A stretch of DNA of 64,000 bases from Yponomeuta sedellus. Lineage: Eukaryota > Arthropoda > Insecta > Lepidoptera > Yponomeutidae. The stretch lies in assembly GCA_934045075.1 (NCBI GenBank), contig OW203730.1, positions 10,530,692-10,594,691 on the forward strand, written 5' to 3'. The position numbers and the translations under genes were made by a program. Below are positions 1 through 18,976 of this stretch, one piece after another. Position 1 is the first letter of the stretch. Each line of letters begins with the position of its first letter. The notes beneath the pieces are model-generated. The model saw only the letters and a list, made by a program, of their open reading frames with translations. It had not been told where the DNA came from and did no database searches.

Positions 1-60
1 TGTTTTTCCTGTCGAAACAGTGCTCCGAGGCCTTGTCTTCACTTCCGTGGGTACCAGACA
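1..60. repeat. LINE-associated repeat fragment
   Basis: A stretch around bases 20-60 (gaggccttgtcttcac and what follows) recurs at about 47460-47496, next to a LINE 3' fragment. It is probably the edge of a dispersed repeat cut by the window start. From 61 to about 240 there are several TCTCGG words and two CGCCATGTTA words, a local degenerate repetition. I see no gene between 1 and 900. Confidence 0.4.
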
Positions 61-730
61 TGTCTCGGTCTCATATGTCAAAATTAGAGTCTATCTTGGG
101 CAAAAACATCTCGGCAAATCGCCATGTTACCCAGTTGTAGAAAAGTCTCGGTCGACTCCATCTCGGTTGCGGTCGCCATGTTAGCGTCGAGACATTTCGG
201 GCTCGACAGAGAAATTGACATTTTTGCATAGAGAAGGGCCTTTCTCGAGCGGACATGCTAAACGAACTGAGTCGAGGCTTTGTGCGAATGTGTCGTATCC
301 CACTTCCAAGCAAATATTTATTTACTTCGTACTTCTCGACTATGTCCAAGGTTTTGAGGGGGTGTTATCTCGTGGTCCCATTATTTTGTTCCGTTTTCAG
401 GGTTCTCTTGAAGGTTTACCAAACCACCACCACTAACTTTCAGAGACATTTTAAGTATGTTGGCGCAATTACGCATAAAGGTGCAAAATTGAAGAGGCAA
501 CGAACAAAGCCCATGTAAAGACGGTATGATGAAGTATGAAATACCAGAGAGCTTATAGCACATTTGCTTCTACAAAATCTTACAAAAATTTACAGAAACT
601 GCAACTTGTTAACGTTACATGTAATACAAGGTGTCCATTTCAAAACCTACATAATTTTGCAGGAAAAATGGACATAAGAACTGCAAATTTTTAGTCTTTT
701 CAGAGTATTTAGATACATAATTAATACATT

Positions 731-806
731 GTTAGAATATTTTCGGGGCTTAATCGCGTCGTAATTTATTATTATAAATGACGACGATTATTAATATTCT
801 AACAAT
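731..806. mobile_element. Short MITE-like inverted repeat
   Basis: The ends CATTGTTAGAATATT and AATATTCTAACAATG are inverted copies. Just inside lies GGGGCTTAATCGCGTCGTAA, close to the terminus of the larger MITE at 54589-54791. This is probably a short or internally deleted relative. No target-site duplication was resolved. Confidence 0.5.
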
Positions 807-899
807 GTGTTCAAGTCGCGAAAGTTTAAAATATGTTATAATTAATACAGTTTACATATTATTCTAAAAGCTAGTACTGATGCATTCAACTGGCACTAA

Positions 900-1087
900 T
901 TGCAGACTTATTTAATTTTATAGTAGCCTTTTTGGCGCAAATTGTTTTTCTTAGATTTTGAACCTCGTTTCTGGCAAACTTACAAAATCTTCAGGATCTT
1001 ATTGTAGAAACGTATACAATGCCCCACAGAGGATGAACCTTAGTTAATCTAAATCATGGGAACGAATGTTTATGTTTATTTGTAGTA
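900..1087 (-). mobile_element. Decayed LINE reverse-transcriptase tail (left part)
   Basis: The segment is similar to 48770-48890, where the minus strand encodes the RIRFYNKIPEDI-type tail of a non-LTR reverse transcriptase. Shared words include the region around AATGCCCCA and the final TAGTATTTA. The copy is interrupted at the TTTA by the foldback MITE at 1092-2159 and resumes at 2160 with TTTACATTCTGTGGGCTGCT, matching TTTACATTGTGTTGGCTACC at 48888. Confidence 0.6.
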
Positions 1088-1091
1088 TTTA

Positions 1092-2159
1092 TGTCACCGG
1101 AAAATAACAAGATCCGCCAGTTTATCCTAGGAAAATTATAAACTTTCGTAGGATTGTAAACGAGAGATATATTGTATTATCTTACGCCCACATTTTCGCA
1201 AATTGATAAACTTACCAAACTCAAGCGTAAAATAATAAGTAAGCATTAACAAAACGCCACCTGCACTCTGATTGGTTGAATAAGTCACGTGTTCCTGCTC
1301 CATCTAGAAAATATTGTTGATGAAGTGAATTTACCATAGAGCTACGAAAGTTTTATAGTGGTCATGACCAAAATAGCAACAAGTCGGAATGGACAGAGGA
1401 AAAAATAAAAAAGTCGTTAAAGTTATAGATGACCATAATAAAGCTAATAAAGTCCCAAAGACGTCGGCCCGTCGAATTCTACGCCATAATACCGCGAGCT
1501 GTTTTCCCACAGATACATAATAATTTTAGAAAAATTGCTTTTTCTTTATCAAACTTTAGTTTATTACTAAAATATAGATTTTTTTTAAATAATAACTTTG
1601 ACGTTATGGAAGAGGTTTGAAAAATCTTTCGTCTTGCCAACCGGACCGGTTTGTATGATGGTTTTTTTTTTCTTTTTTAATTACAGTCTTTAATATCGTA
1701 GAACACGATTTTTGGTCTTTTATTCTAGTAGAGTGAAGTAAGGGTCATAAGCACATTATGTAAGAAAGCAGCCCTGTATTATAAGTACCTACCTAGTTTA
1801 AAAGTAAAAATACTGTCAGGTAGGTAATCGAAACTGATCACATTAACTAGGTTGGCAAGTTTGATCGTACCTAAGTCTATGGACACAAGCATTGCCACTG
1901 TCGACATCGACCAATCAGAGAGCAGTGTGTTATTTGCCATATTTTATAAAAGCTCGTCTGTGATTGGTCGAACTGTTTAGAATCTTACGAATGGATATCC
2001 GTTAGTTTATAAATTTACCACGAGACTTCGCAAATTAATAAATTTGCGAAAATGTGGGCGTAAAATAATACAATTTATCTCTCGTTTACAATCCTACGAA
2101 AGTTTAAAAATTTCCTACGTAATTTATAAACTTGCGAATCTTGTTATCTTCCGGTGACA
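1092..2159. mobile_element. Foldback/MITE element with ~120-bp inverted termini and TTTA duplication
   Basis: The left end begins TGTCACCGGAA and the right end finishes with its inverse, TTCCGGTGACA. The inverted arms run about 120 bases (to roughly 1210 and from roughly 2030) and share words such as CGTAGGATTGTAAACGAGAG and CGCCCACATTTTCGCAAATT. TTTA at 1088-1091 is repeated at 2160-2163. No coding capacity is seen (longest open stretch 63 codons). The interior holds three CCAAT/ATTGG motifs (near 1269, 1911 and 1961). It ends about 80 bases before the splice acceptor of the eclosion hormone exon, so it sits within that gene's intron. Confidence 0.85.
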
Positions 2160-2242
2160 TTTACATTCTGTGGGCTGCTAAATCCAGGGTCGGTCCGTAA
2201 AACTATGACAGCTCTTTCCGTTTCCTCTCTTTCTCATTCCAG

Positions 2243-2418
2243 CGACCGGCTACGACCCGATGGGGATCTGCATCGAGAACTGCGCCCTCTGCAAGAAAAT
2301 GTTGGGCCCCTGGTTCGAGGGACAACTCTGCGCCGATACCTGCATCAAGTTCAAAGGCAAACTGATCCCAGACTGCGAAGACTTAGGGTCCATTTCGCCT
2401 TTCCTCAATAAGCTTTAG
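2243..2418 (+). CDS. Eh: Eclosion hormone, last coding exon
   Basis: Eclosion hormone is the secreted neuropeptide that triggers ecdysis behaviour in insects. After a pyrimidine-rich tract and acceptor AG (2241-2242), the exon begins with two bases completing a split codon. It then encodes 57 residues starting TGYDPMGICIENCALCKK and ending PFLNKL, stop TAG 2416-2418. Six cysteines are present in the family pattern (two close C-x3-C / C-x2-C, then C-x3-C and a final C), and the ending closely resembles the known lepidopteran peptide. The signal peptide and first few mature residues should be on an upstream exon; I could not find it between 1 and 2240, so it is probably left of the window. The intron just upstream holds the foldback MITE. 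Confidence 0.95.
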
Positions 2419-2890
2419 TTAGATTAGATTCGGATTCGACGGATGCATCCTAAGTAGTTTATAGTTCTGCGTTATAACCGGAGGTTTTTATACGTATCAA
2501 TAGGAAGAAGTTTTAGAATGAATCACCACCAATTCCGAAAAAAATTAGCTAACATTCCATTTTGAGTAGGTAAGTAAGTAACGAACAATTTATATTTTTT
2601 CGCAATTTCATGATTATTTTTGTTATATATACTATATTGATGCGTAGACGACGAAATATACAGGATTATTCTGTAACGCCTGCGTAAAACTAATAATGTA
2701 TTTATGTGATGCATACGATTGGATGCAATTTATATGTCAAGACGATGTTATGCCAAAGCCTATGATACTCTAGTTAATGTAAATCGTAATTTTCTATGTA
2801 TACTTTCTATGCAATTTCGTTTTATGCTGTAGCTAAATATGTTTTTTTATACACGGGTCCTGAATAAAGGATTTTTATAATTGTAAAGAC
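2419..2890 (+). other. Eh: Eclosion hormone 3' UTR and polyadenylation signal
   Basis: AT-rich, no open frame of note. A canonical AATAAA at 2863-2868 follows the stop by about 450 bases and probably marks the 3' end of the transcript. Confidence 0.6.
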
Positions 2891-3330
2891 CTGTTTATTT
2901 TTATAGGATCGCATGATTTTATTGACTTTCCTTACAGCTTACACGATAAAATAGTCATCTATGAACATTTACAATTTCATACAAAGCCTCAGCTCAAACA
3001 CCATACAACCATCAGGCATTACTCATGTAATTATCATGGTAATATAACTTACAAATACTCGATATTATTTATAAAGACACAATTACTTAAAACACTCTTC
3101 GGAGGCTGTTTAATTGGTCTGTGCTAAAGGAACAGATTATGTCAACTCCTACTGAGGAGTGTTGTAGAAGGATCTTTTTTCTATAAATAAAACCGTATAC
3201 GTTTTGAACAGATTAGGTAAATAAATCTGGCCCGGTTGGCAATACTTGGAGCCTTATTTGTTAAAACATAATTCCTGAAGATACAGCTCAGGGATACAGG
3301 CAGTTTATTTAATCTGTGATAACGTTATTA

Positions 3331-3473
3331 CACTATTTTTATTTTTTTTAATGCACTAACCCGTGCTAAGGACAATTTTAAAAACTTATTTAGAGGCTAA
3401 AAATTCCACGGACACGTATAGTCGCGGGTTCGAATCCCGGTATGGGTGGAATTTTTAGCCTCTAAATAGGTTT
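3331..3473. mobile_element. tRNA-like SINE (family S2), copy with inverted head
   Basis: The minus-strand S2 tail (ATTTTTAATGCACTAACCCGTGCTAAGGAC on the plus strand, given only as an identifier at about 3340-3372) is followed by the body word TTATTTAGAGGCTAAAAATT. It then switches orientation at about 3408 to a box B-containing head fragment (GGGTTCGAATCCCGG) and a second, inverted copy of the body. A short hairpin with ~25-bp arms results. See the finding on recurrent head inversion. Confidence 0.7.
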
Positions 3474-3591
3474 CTACCACATATTTTTTTTTAAACTCAT
3501 GATATTTATTGAGTGTTTCAAGGAAATCGTGTTGTTATAAATAAGACAGACAGTTTTTAGTTCTTCAATTCCCAACTCCACAAGTCTGTAT

Positions 3592-11725
<8,134 letters not shown>

Positions 11726-12038
11726 TCAAGGTTAGGGGTTCGTTGTAAGTCATGTTCTTGTGACAAATATATAATAAGTTTATCTACAGTTTGTACAAAA
11801 TGTTTTCCGAATCACATACTGTTATATCCTCAGCAAACAAAATTATTCAATCGAAATAGGTACCTACCTACAGCGTTACAGCGGAGCGAAGTCAATTCAA
11901 TTCTGTTATAGGAGCGAAGTCGACCACAACAACAATACACCACAGATTAAATACCAATTTGTGTTGTAGTATAGTCTGTAAAATATAGCTTTTTTTTTTT
12001 TTAGTTCGTCCCGCAAGGAACCGGCTAAGGTCTTAGAC

Positions 12039-12260
12039 CATGCTGCCACGTCTTTGGTTTTTGTTCTTCATTATGAGTTTTTGGGAGGTTAGTCTTCAGT
12101 ATAATATATTTTTCATGCTGCCATGTCTTTGGTTTCTATTCTTCAATGAATTTTTGGGAAGTTAAAGTCTTCAGTAATATATTTTTCATGCTGCCACGTC
12201 TTTGGTTTCTGTTCTTCATTATGAATTTTTGGGAGGTTAAAGTCTTCAGTAATATATTAT
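12039..12260 (-). repeat. Three tandem ~75-bp repeats in the 3' UTR of element 1
   Basis: Copies start at about 12039, 12114 and 12187. Each begins CATGCTGCCACGTCTTTGG (plus strand) and contains TTTTTGGGAGGTTA and CTTCAGTAATATATT. A few substitutions and small indels separate them. Confidence 0.85.
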
Positions 12261-12568
12261 CGTCTTCAGTTTTAATTATATAAAATGTCCAATCCAATTT
12301 TAGTAAAATCCGTGTTTTTTTACGTCGTGTCCGTCGAATTAGTCAATCCGTGATTTTAAGTCAATTAAGGCAACACATACTCTTTTCTTTTTTGGTCGAA
12401 ATCGAAACGTCAAAACCACAGAACAATTAAACCAAGTCAAAACAAACAAACCAAAAATATTACATAACCTTACAAATTCTAAATATTATGTACAAGTCCA
12501 TTTAGAAAATATTTTACACGATTAAAAGTCGTATTCGAGTATTAAACAAAATCAATATACAAGAAAAA

Positions 12569-15500
12569 CTAAATCTGTCCTACAGTGTTAATTATGAATC
12601 TGAACAAAGACAAAAATGTGGAAGTATTTACAAGAAGAGCCTGAATGGAGCGCGGCACTGACTCTGGACTGCTATAGATTTCAATCAGCTCATCCATTAG
12701 CACAAGGCGCTGGATGCCAAAGGATGGGCATTCGAAGAATAGATGATGTAAGGATTGCTCAGTTTGGGAGCTGCAATGGTCACAGAACGGACTCTGAACC
12801 ATTTTTAACCGGAACAGATGATAGTTTAGATTACAATGACCAAAACGAAGCCTTGAAATAGTAGTGTAATATTTCCTATGAATGTAAGTATTGTTTTTAC
12901 AAAACCAGGGCATGCTACCAATGGGAACATTAAATGTAGCATACCATAAGCCTTTATTTTCAGCTTGAACTGTGTAGTTCCAGTGTCTTTTCCAGATATC
13001 TATAGATCTTTTCTTTAGAAGAGAGATTACATCTGTCCAGGGAACAGAAACATTAAGATTATAGCTGGAGTCAGGAATAGTATCTGCATTATTTGTAATT
13101 GCTGTAGCCAAAAAATCAGCCCTTTCATTTCCTGCTACACCAACATGTGAAGGAACCCACACAAATGAAACATCTATGTTATGAATAAGAAACAAATCTA
13201 ACCACTCCTGCTTGATTAAAGAAATTAAATAATTTGTATTAGCTTTGAATCTATTATTTTTGAGATTTTCCAGAACACTCATACTATCACTGACAATTAC
13301 ATATTTATAACATCCATCACTTTTATTATTGATATTTTTTAGGGCTGCTAGTATAGCCACGGCTTCTGCTGTGAATATACTAATGTTTGAATTTATTTTA
13401 TGACCAGTGCCTAAATTAAAAAAGCCATCAAAAAAAGCAAACGAGACAGCATTATCAGTTTTGGACCCATCAGTATAGAGGAATCTACAATCATCAGTGA
13501 ACTCTGAAAGTTTGTTGTACACATCTTGTTTGGTGCATAAATTGTGATCAATTATTATATTTATTGCAGGAAATTTACTAAGAAAATTTCCCTGATAACA
13601 AGGAAGGAGAGGGGATTTATAAATCTGTAATGTTTCCAGAAAATTAATGTACTGAGCAAAGCCCTGAAGGATATAAAGAGAATTTGGAGGAGAATTCATC
13701 AAGCTCAGCAATAGGTAATTATTTCTCTTACTATATAATTTTAATAAAAATCTTTCTTTCAGATAAGTAAATCTAATAGCTAATGGAGGGAGTTTGCACT
13801 CCACCTGCATTACATTTATAGGAGTACTTTTAAATGCTCCTGTGATGAGTCTCAAGTTTTTATTTTGAATTTTATCCAAGGCATTCACCAATCTACTGTC
13901 ACCACCAAAACAAAGAAAACCATATTCAAAATGACTACGAACCAATGATTTGTACAGAAGTAACAATATTTTCGGATCTGCTCCCCACGAAATCCTGCAC
14001 AAAGATTTCAAAATATTATGGGCCTTATTGGCTCTTAAACTTAGCAATTCAACATATTTTTTCCAAGACATATTGTGAGTAAAGATAATACCTAAAAACT
14101 TAGCCTCTTGAGAAACAGGAATGGGGACTTTGTTGTAGAATACAGAAGGAATATTATTGCTAGCTTTACCAAATACAACCACTTTAGATTTTAATGCATT
14201 TATATCAAGATTCAGATAGGTGAAGTATGTAGACAACCCTTTTAAAGATTTGTTAAGAATTTCACTGATGTTTTTTAATTTTTTTCCAGATGCATAAACA
14301 ACCAAGTCGTCAGCAAATTGAAGATTTTTGACTTCAGAACCCAAAATGAGATTTAAACGGCGGATATATAAGAGGAAAATTAATGGAGAAAGTATTCCGC
14401 CTTGACAAACACCAACAGAAGCGAATCGTGGACCATAAAGATTACCATTATATTTTACATAGACTTCCCTCTCAGTAAGAAAATTATGAATCCAATTAAC
14501 AATTTTATTTGGGATCCCGATGGAAAGTAACTCAACACAAAGAATGTCGACATTGACACTATTAAATGCTCCAGACACATCAAAAAACACCGACATCAAA
14601 TAATATTTTTTATTTAAACTATTTTGTATGTCAAGCTGCAGCTGACAGATGCTTTCACGAGCTGATGTTCCTCTTCGAAAGCCAAATTGATTAGAAGGTA
14701 AAATACTATTTTGTTCTACATAAAATTCCAACCTTTGTTTTATCAGTTGTTCAAAAACTTTGCCTATGCAAGATGTCAAAGCAATAGGACGGTAGGAATC
14801 TGGATTTGATCGAGGCTTATCTGGCTTTAATATGGGCACTAAACAATCGGACTTCCATGAGTGGGGAATCTCGTTGCTCAACCATAGGTTATTTAATATT
14901 TCAAGCAAAATCTGTAAGCTATTTTTACTAAGCCTTTTTAACATTATATAAGGAATACCATCCAGACCAAATGCGCCATCTTTTCTCGAGAGAATAGCTG
15001 ATATTAATTCTTCAATTGAGAAAGATTTTATCATAAAATTATTTACAGGATTTGTTTCACTGTCCGGGGAAAATTTTGGTTTATTATTTACATGGTCGGG
15101 TGTATACTTTTGCAAAAAATCTTGTATCCAACTATCATTGTCATTATTAAAAGAGTAAGTTTTGTTGAATTTACGCATACAATTCCAGATTATTGACAGA
15201 GGTGTACATCGATTGAAGGAGCTACACAGTTCAATCCAGCTATTAGATCTTTCCATTTTTAACAAAAGTTTTTTATGTGCTTGTAATTTTTTAAATTCAA
15301 TGTAAGATTGATCTGAAGGATTATTTTTAAAGTTAATATAGGCAAGTTTGGAATTTTCTACAGCTTCTGAACATTTTTTATTCCACCAAGGAAGAGAGAG
15401 CTTCTTGCGTATCAGTCTACGACGAGAGTTGATAGCACCAAAAGAAGAAGAAACAGAATTACGATTTGTAAGAGAGTCATTAACTACATTATGCAATATG

Positions 15501-16339
15501 TTACAAAAACTGTTATATGCTGTCAACGGAGTGTAATTTTCAACCTGAAAATCAGACAGTTGTGTGTCTACATATTGTTCATATAATGTCCAATTGATCA
15601 TTTTAAAGTTAGGATAGATGGGCAAAGGATTAGCACCATTGCTGTTTACAAGACCATCATCATTAATACTATTATTTACAAAAACCTTAATAATTACAGG
15701 AAGATGGTAGCTGCCAAGAGGATCATTATGTACAGACCAATCGCAAGACAGAGCCAGTGATGGGGAAGCCAGTGATAAATCCAAAGCATTGGGACGCCAT
15801 GTCAAGGAGCCCACAGTAGTAACCTCGCCGGAATTCAAAACAACCAAATTTTATTCATCAATAATTTCCAAAATATCTCTTCCTCTAGGATTAATAGAAT
15901 GGCACCCCCACAAAGTATGGTGTGCATTAAAATCACCTGCAAATAACATTGGTTCGGGTATTGACTCTATTATTGACTGAAATTTAAGTTTATCAAAAGA
16001 TGGGACACAGTTTGTAGGACAGTAAAAACTTACAATACTCATTTCTTTATTATTTACAGATATCCTTACACAAATGTTTTGTAAGGAGTTGTCCGAATAT
16101 GTATTAATTTTTTTATAATTTAAACTATTATGTATTAAAATTGCTACACCATTATGTTTATTACCAATATCGTTTCTTTCTATTCGATATCCTTTTATGT
16201 TAAAATCTTTAATAGGAGTTAGCCAAGTCTCTGATATTATTGCTACATGTATATCGTTTTCATAAAGAAATTGTGTTAATAGAAATTTATTGCTAATAAT
16301 ACTCTGGGAGTTCCACTGCATAATATTAAGTTGATCCAT
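12569..16339 (-). pseudogene. Element 1 ORF2: endonuclease - reverse transcriptase - RNase H, one in-frame stop
   Basis: The frame starts at ATG 16339-16337, overlapping the end of ORF1 by 14 bases, and spans 1257 codons. It is interrupted by a single TAA at 15853-15851 (after DILEIIDE); the frame is the same on both sides, so this is a nonsense change, not a frameshift. N-terminal APE-type endonuclease: MQWNSQSI, ISETWL, FAGDFNAHHTLWG, and YHLPV just after the stop. Reverse transcriptase: YRPIALTSCIGKVFE, FGFRRGTS, CQGGILSPLIF and the catalytic LQFADDLVVY. RNase H: FLYTDGSKTD, AEAVAILAAL, VSDSMSVL and VWVPSHVGVAGNERAD. A C-terminal CDHC...HHLFFEC zinc motif follows. The rest is well preserved, so the element was lost recently or could still be mobilised in trans. 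Confidence 0.92.
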
Positions 16340-17420
16340 TGTTAGAAGAAGTGGTATTTCTTACAGTTTGTGCTAAGATTTCTTTTATTGATGTAGAGTT
16401 GATTGGGGTGTTTTTCTGATTTGTAACTATTTTTGTAATTGCTTGAATGAGTATGTTCATGAAAAAATCTGATTTCGTTAAATTTTGAATTTGTGTTTCG
16501 ATGTTCGATTTTGTTAATTGGGGGAAGGAGTTTTCACTGAATAAATCTGAGTATGTGACGGCCCTTGACTTAATTTTGTTTTCCTCTATTTTCAATTTTT
16601 TTTGTGGACATGTGTTAGAGATAGCTATGTGATTGCCTCCGCAGTTGCAGCATTTCGCGTTTTTAGGATCCTCTTTACATGTTTTAAAATGGTGATTTTC
16701 TGTGCAGATCGAGCACACAACCGAATTTCGGCAGTATTTGGCAATGTGGCCAAACTTCATGCACTGAAGACATTGCTTTACTGGTGGTATATAAGCGCTT
16801 ACCTCGTGTCTCCAAGAATCGAGATAGACGTACTGAGGCAATTCAGTGGATGCAAAAGTTACCGCGACTGTCTGAGTGGGAAGATGTGACACGTCGCCGT
16901 CGTCACTCCGCACCCGACGCATGAAACGTCTCACTTGAATTACATTTCGAGAGCTGCCAATCAACGAGAAGATTTGTTTGTTGGAAAGGTCAGTAGGGAC
17001 TGAGGTAAGAACCCCAGTCGCTTCAGTGTCGCTAGCCGGTATAGTGGCCTTCAGGTCTAGTTCGTCGAGTAATTTTTTATTCTGCATAAACACATTTGCA
17101 TTGTTTGACAAATCGAACGTAATGCCAATCTTGAATTTATTTACTGACTTCAGATGTAGAATGCCAGTGACGCAGAATTTGCGTATGGCATGGGAGAGAG
17201 CTAGCCTGTCTTTGTCGGAAAACGGTTTTTCATTTTCGTGTGACACGAACACTATGTATTCCGATTTTTTACTGTTTTCAGGATACCTCCTAGAGTACCC
17301 TGGAACCTTAAAAACATTGTACTTCCTGGAGGAGTCATCATCCGAGTCCGAAGTGTCCATAGCTGGTGATGATCGCTCGTCAGGGGGATCAGTTTTTTTC
17401 CGCTTCTTTCCCGCCCCCAT
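16326..17420 (-). CDS. Element 1 ORF1: gag-like nucleic-acid-binding protein
   Basis: 364 residues. The N-terminus is basic and acidic-patchy (MGAGKKRKKTDPPDERSS). The central region is a probable RNA-binding fold. Three zinc knuckles lie near residues 215-275: CLQCMKFGHIAKYC, CSICTENHHFKTC and CCNCGGNHIAISNTC. ORF1 proteins of this clade coat the element RNA and assemble the ribonucleoprotein that carries ORF2 to the nucleus. The frame is intact. The stop at 16328-16326 lies 14 bases past the ORF2 ATG, in a different frame. Confidence 0.9.
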   Translation of the reverse strand: MGAGKKRKKTDPPDERSSPAMDTSDSDDDSSRKYNVFKVPGYSRRYPENSKKSEYIVFVSHENEKPFSDKDRLALSHAIRKFCVTGILHLKSVNKFKIGITFDLSNNANVFMQNKKLLDELDLKATIPASDTEATGVLTSVPTDLSNKQIFSLIGSSRNVIQVRRFMRRVRSDDGDVSHLPTQTVAVTFASTELPQYVYLDSWRHEVSAYIPPVKQCLQCMKFGHIAKYCRNSVVCSICTENHHFKTCKEDPKNAKCCNCGGNHIAISNTCPQKKLKIEENKIKSRAVTYSDLFSENSFPQLTKSNIETQIQNLTKSDFFMNILIQAITKIVTNQKNTPINSTSIKEILAQTVRNTTSSNNGST

Positions 17421-17664
17421 CTTCTAATTACAATATGTACAAACTTGTCTACCAACTATATGTACAATTCACTTTGTATTTACAGAGAAATATAAAAGTT
17501 ATCAATTTATTGAAAATTGTTCAAATTTCGCCGCCTTTACTCATCCAAGGTTCCCGCGCTTTTTCCTGTAAAATATAGCTTGAGCTCCACGACAGCTGTC
17601 ACACTGACAGGGCTAGGAATGGGACAATGTCGACATCAAATGTCGCTTAAAGCGTGTGTGATAA

Positions 17665-17683
17665 GGATGGAATAAAAAAAAAA
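17665..17683 (+). mobile_element. Minimal poly-A retroinsertion
   Basis: A 14-bp duplication AGCGTGTGTGATAA (17651-17664 and 17684-17697) flanks only 19 bases, GGATGGAAT plus an A run. This looks like target-primed insertion that copied almost nothing beyond the poly-A tail. Confidence 0.7.
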
Positions 17684-18349
17684 AGCGTGTGTGATAACAT
17701 GTATGGAAAGAATTTCGAGAAGTTGGAAACATGAAATCAAACACGAGAAATATTATTTTACAAAGTTTTATTTAAGTAGAGGTGTATCGTAATATCCCTA
17801 AATGACCTATTGGAATTGCAACATAGCTTTAATATCATTTGAGAATAGTGTTTCAAAGTTAATAAATCATTATTATAATCAATTTAATCATAGTAACAAG
17901 ATTGTTGTTTATTTTAGGGCGATAGGGATGGGAGTTTCCCACTACCTCAGTGAAAAAGTCATCGATACTTAGTAAAGAAGTTTTTTTAACTTCTTGTGTT
18001 TATTTCCCTAAATCTTAATTAACTTTTGAAACCTTGATTTAGAAACGTTCTATGAAGTTTCTGATTCGAATGTTTATGATTATCGATTAATTATCTTTGT
18101 GTCTGCCCTGAAGCTCCACAGTGCAGTTTGCGGGATGTCATGGAGGCATTACTCGGCACGCTCGCAGTGGCACGGTTTTGGGAGCGAGATGTCTGAGAGG
18201 AGGGCGGCGCTTTTGACATGAAAGAAGAAGAAGCTCGATTAATATATTTCTGTTTGAATCTATTGATTGCATTGATATTTTTTATTGATTATATTATTAT
18301 TATTGATATTATTTTATAGTTTCAGCATGATAAATTAAAAACTATGTGT

Positions 18350-18605
18350 AATAAGGTTATATATCTTCCGTGCTTCACAAGGCACCTTAAGCCGTTGGTG
18401 CCGGCTGTCATGTAATGAGAGTCGTTAAGCCATGTCGGAGGCCTTATGGGCGGCTTGATAACTTCTGACAGTAAGGCCAGCCACTGTCTTACAATTCTCC
18501 ACCAATCCGGAGTAAGCCCCCGTAGTGGATTATGGCCCAACCTTCCTGCAATACAAGAAAAGACCCGTGCCCCAACAGTGGGGACATAAAAAGGGTTGAT
18601 ATCGA
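18350..18605 (+). mobile_element. 5S-type SINE, 5'-truncated
   Basis: Runs from CTTCCGTGCTTCACAAGGCA through GCCGTTGGTGCCGGCTGTCA, the GGCGGCTTGATAACTTCTGA block and CAATCCGGAGTAAGCCCC to AGGGTTGATATCGATATC. It lacks the 5S-like head. Confidence 0.8.
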
Positions 18606-18820
18606 TATCTTATAGAAAATGAAGTTGAATAGTTTTTGCTTCATAATCTACGTGTTGTAATAAATAATAATGTAGCAACAAATCGCATCACTATTGTGAA
18701 AAAAAGGTGTCCAGCAGTACTGGATTTTAATCTGCAGTGTGCTGTCAAATTAATAAAGAAATTCAAGGGTGTATCTATGGCTGATTATAGTGGTTTTTAA
18801 TTAATAATTACTTATTTCAG

Positions 18821-18976
18821 GTTACCCGAAGAAAGCACAATGCAACAAATGTGGACTTCACGGTCAAATTGATATCGAACAAAATCACGTACGTTTGCAG
18901 CAGACATTTTGAAGAAGACTGTTACATATACGAGATTAGATTAGGACATTATTTTTTAACAAAGACTGTCATTTAA
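18821..18976 (+). pseudogene. THAP domain, C-terminal half (exon or gene fragment)
   Basis: After a good acceptor (CTTATTTCAG at 18811-18820) an open frame of 51 residues begins VTRRKHNATNVDFTVKLIS and contains YVCSRHFEEDCY, the C-x2-H and following motif that ends THAP zinc-finger DNA-binding domains. The frame stops at 18974-18976. The N-terminal half with the first two cysteines was not found upstream. It could be the last exon of a small host THAP gene or a remnant of a THAP-bearing transposase such as a P-like element. No other part of either is visible, so the call is tentative. Confidence 0.5.

Larger units (their letters stand above)
11991..17565 (-). mobile_element. Full-length I-like non-LTR retrotransposon (element 1)
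   Basis: The 15-bp duplication CTGTAAAATATAGCT occurs at 11976-11990 and 17566-17580. Inside it is a 5575-bp element on the minus strand: a 145-bp 5' UTR beginning GAAAAAGCGCGGGAACC, ORF1 (17420-16326), ORF2 (16339-12569, one nonsense codon), a ~560-bp 3' UTR with three ~75-bp tandem repeats, and a terminal poly-A (T run at 11991-12002). ORF2 order is endonuclease, reverse transcriptase, RNase H, C-terminal CCHC, which fits the I/Nimb-type superclade. It lies just upstream of the first coding exon of the HP1-like gene, in its promoter or 5' UTR intron. Confidence 0.93.

Noticed and set aside
2154..2411. 85-codon plus-strand open frame overlapping the eclosion hormone exon.
   Set aside because: It is the wrong frame of the hormone exon; the real frame matches the peptide family over its whole length.
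16978..17427. 149-codon plus-strand open frame.
   Set aside because: It is antisense to the intact zinc-knuckle ORF1 of element 1.
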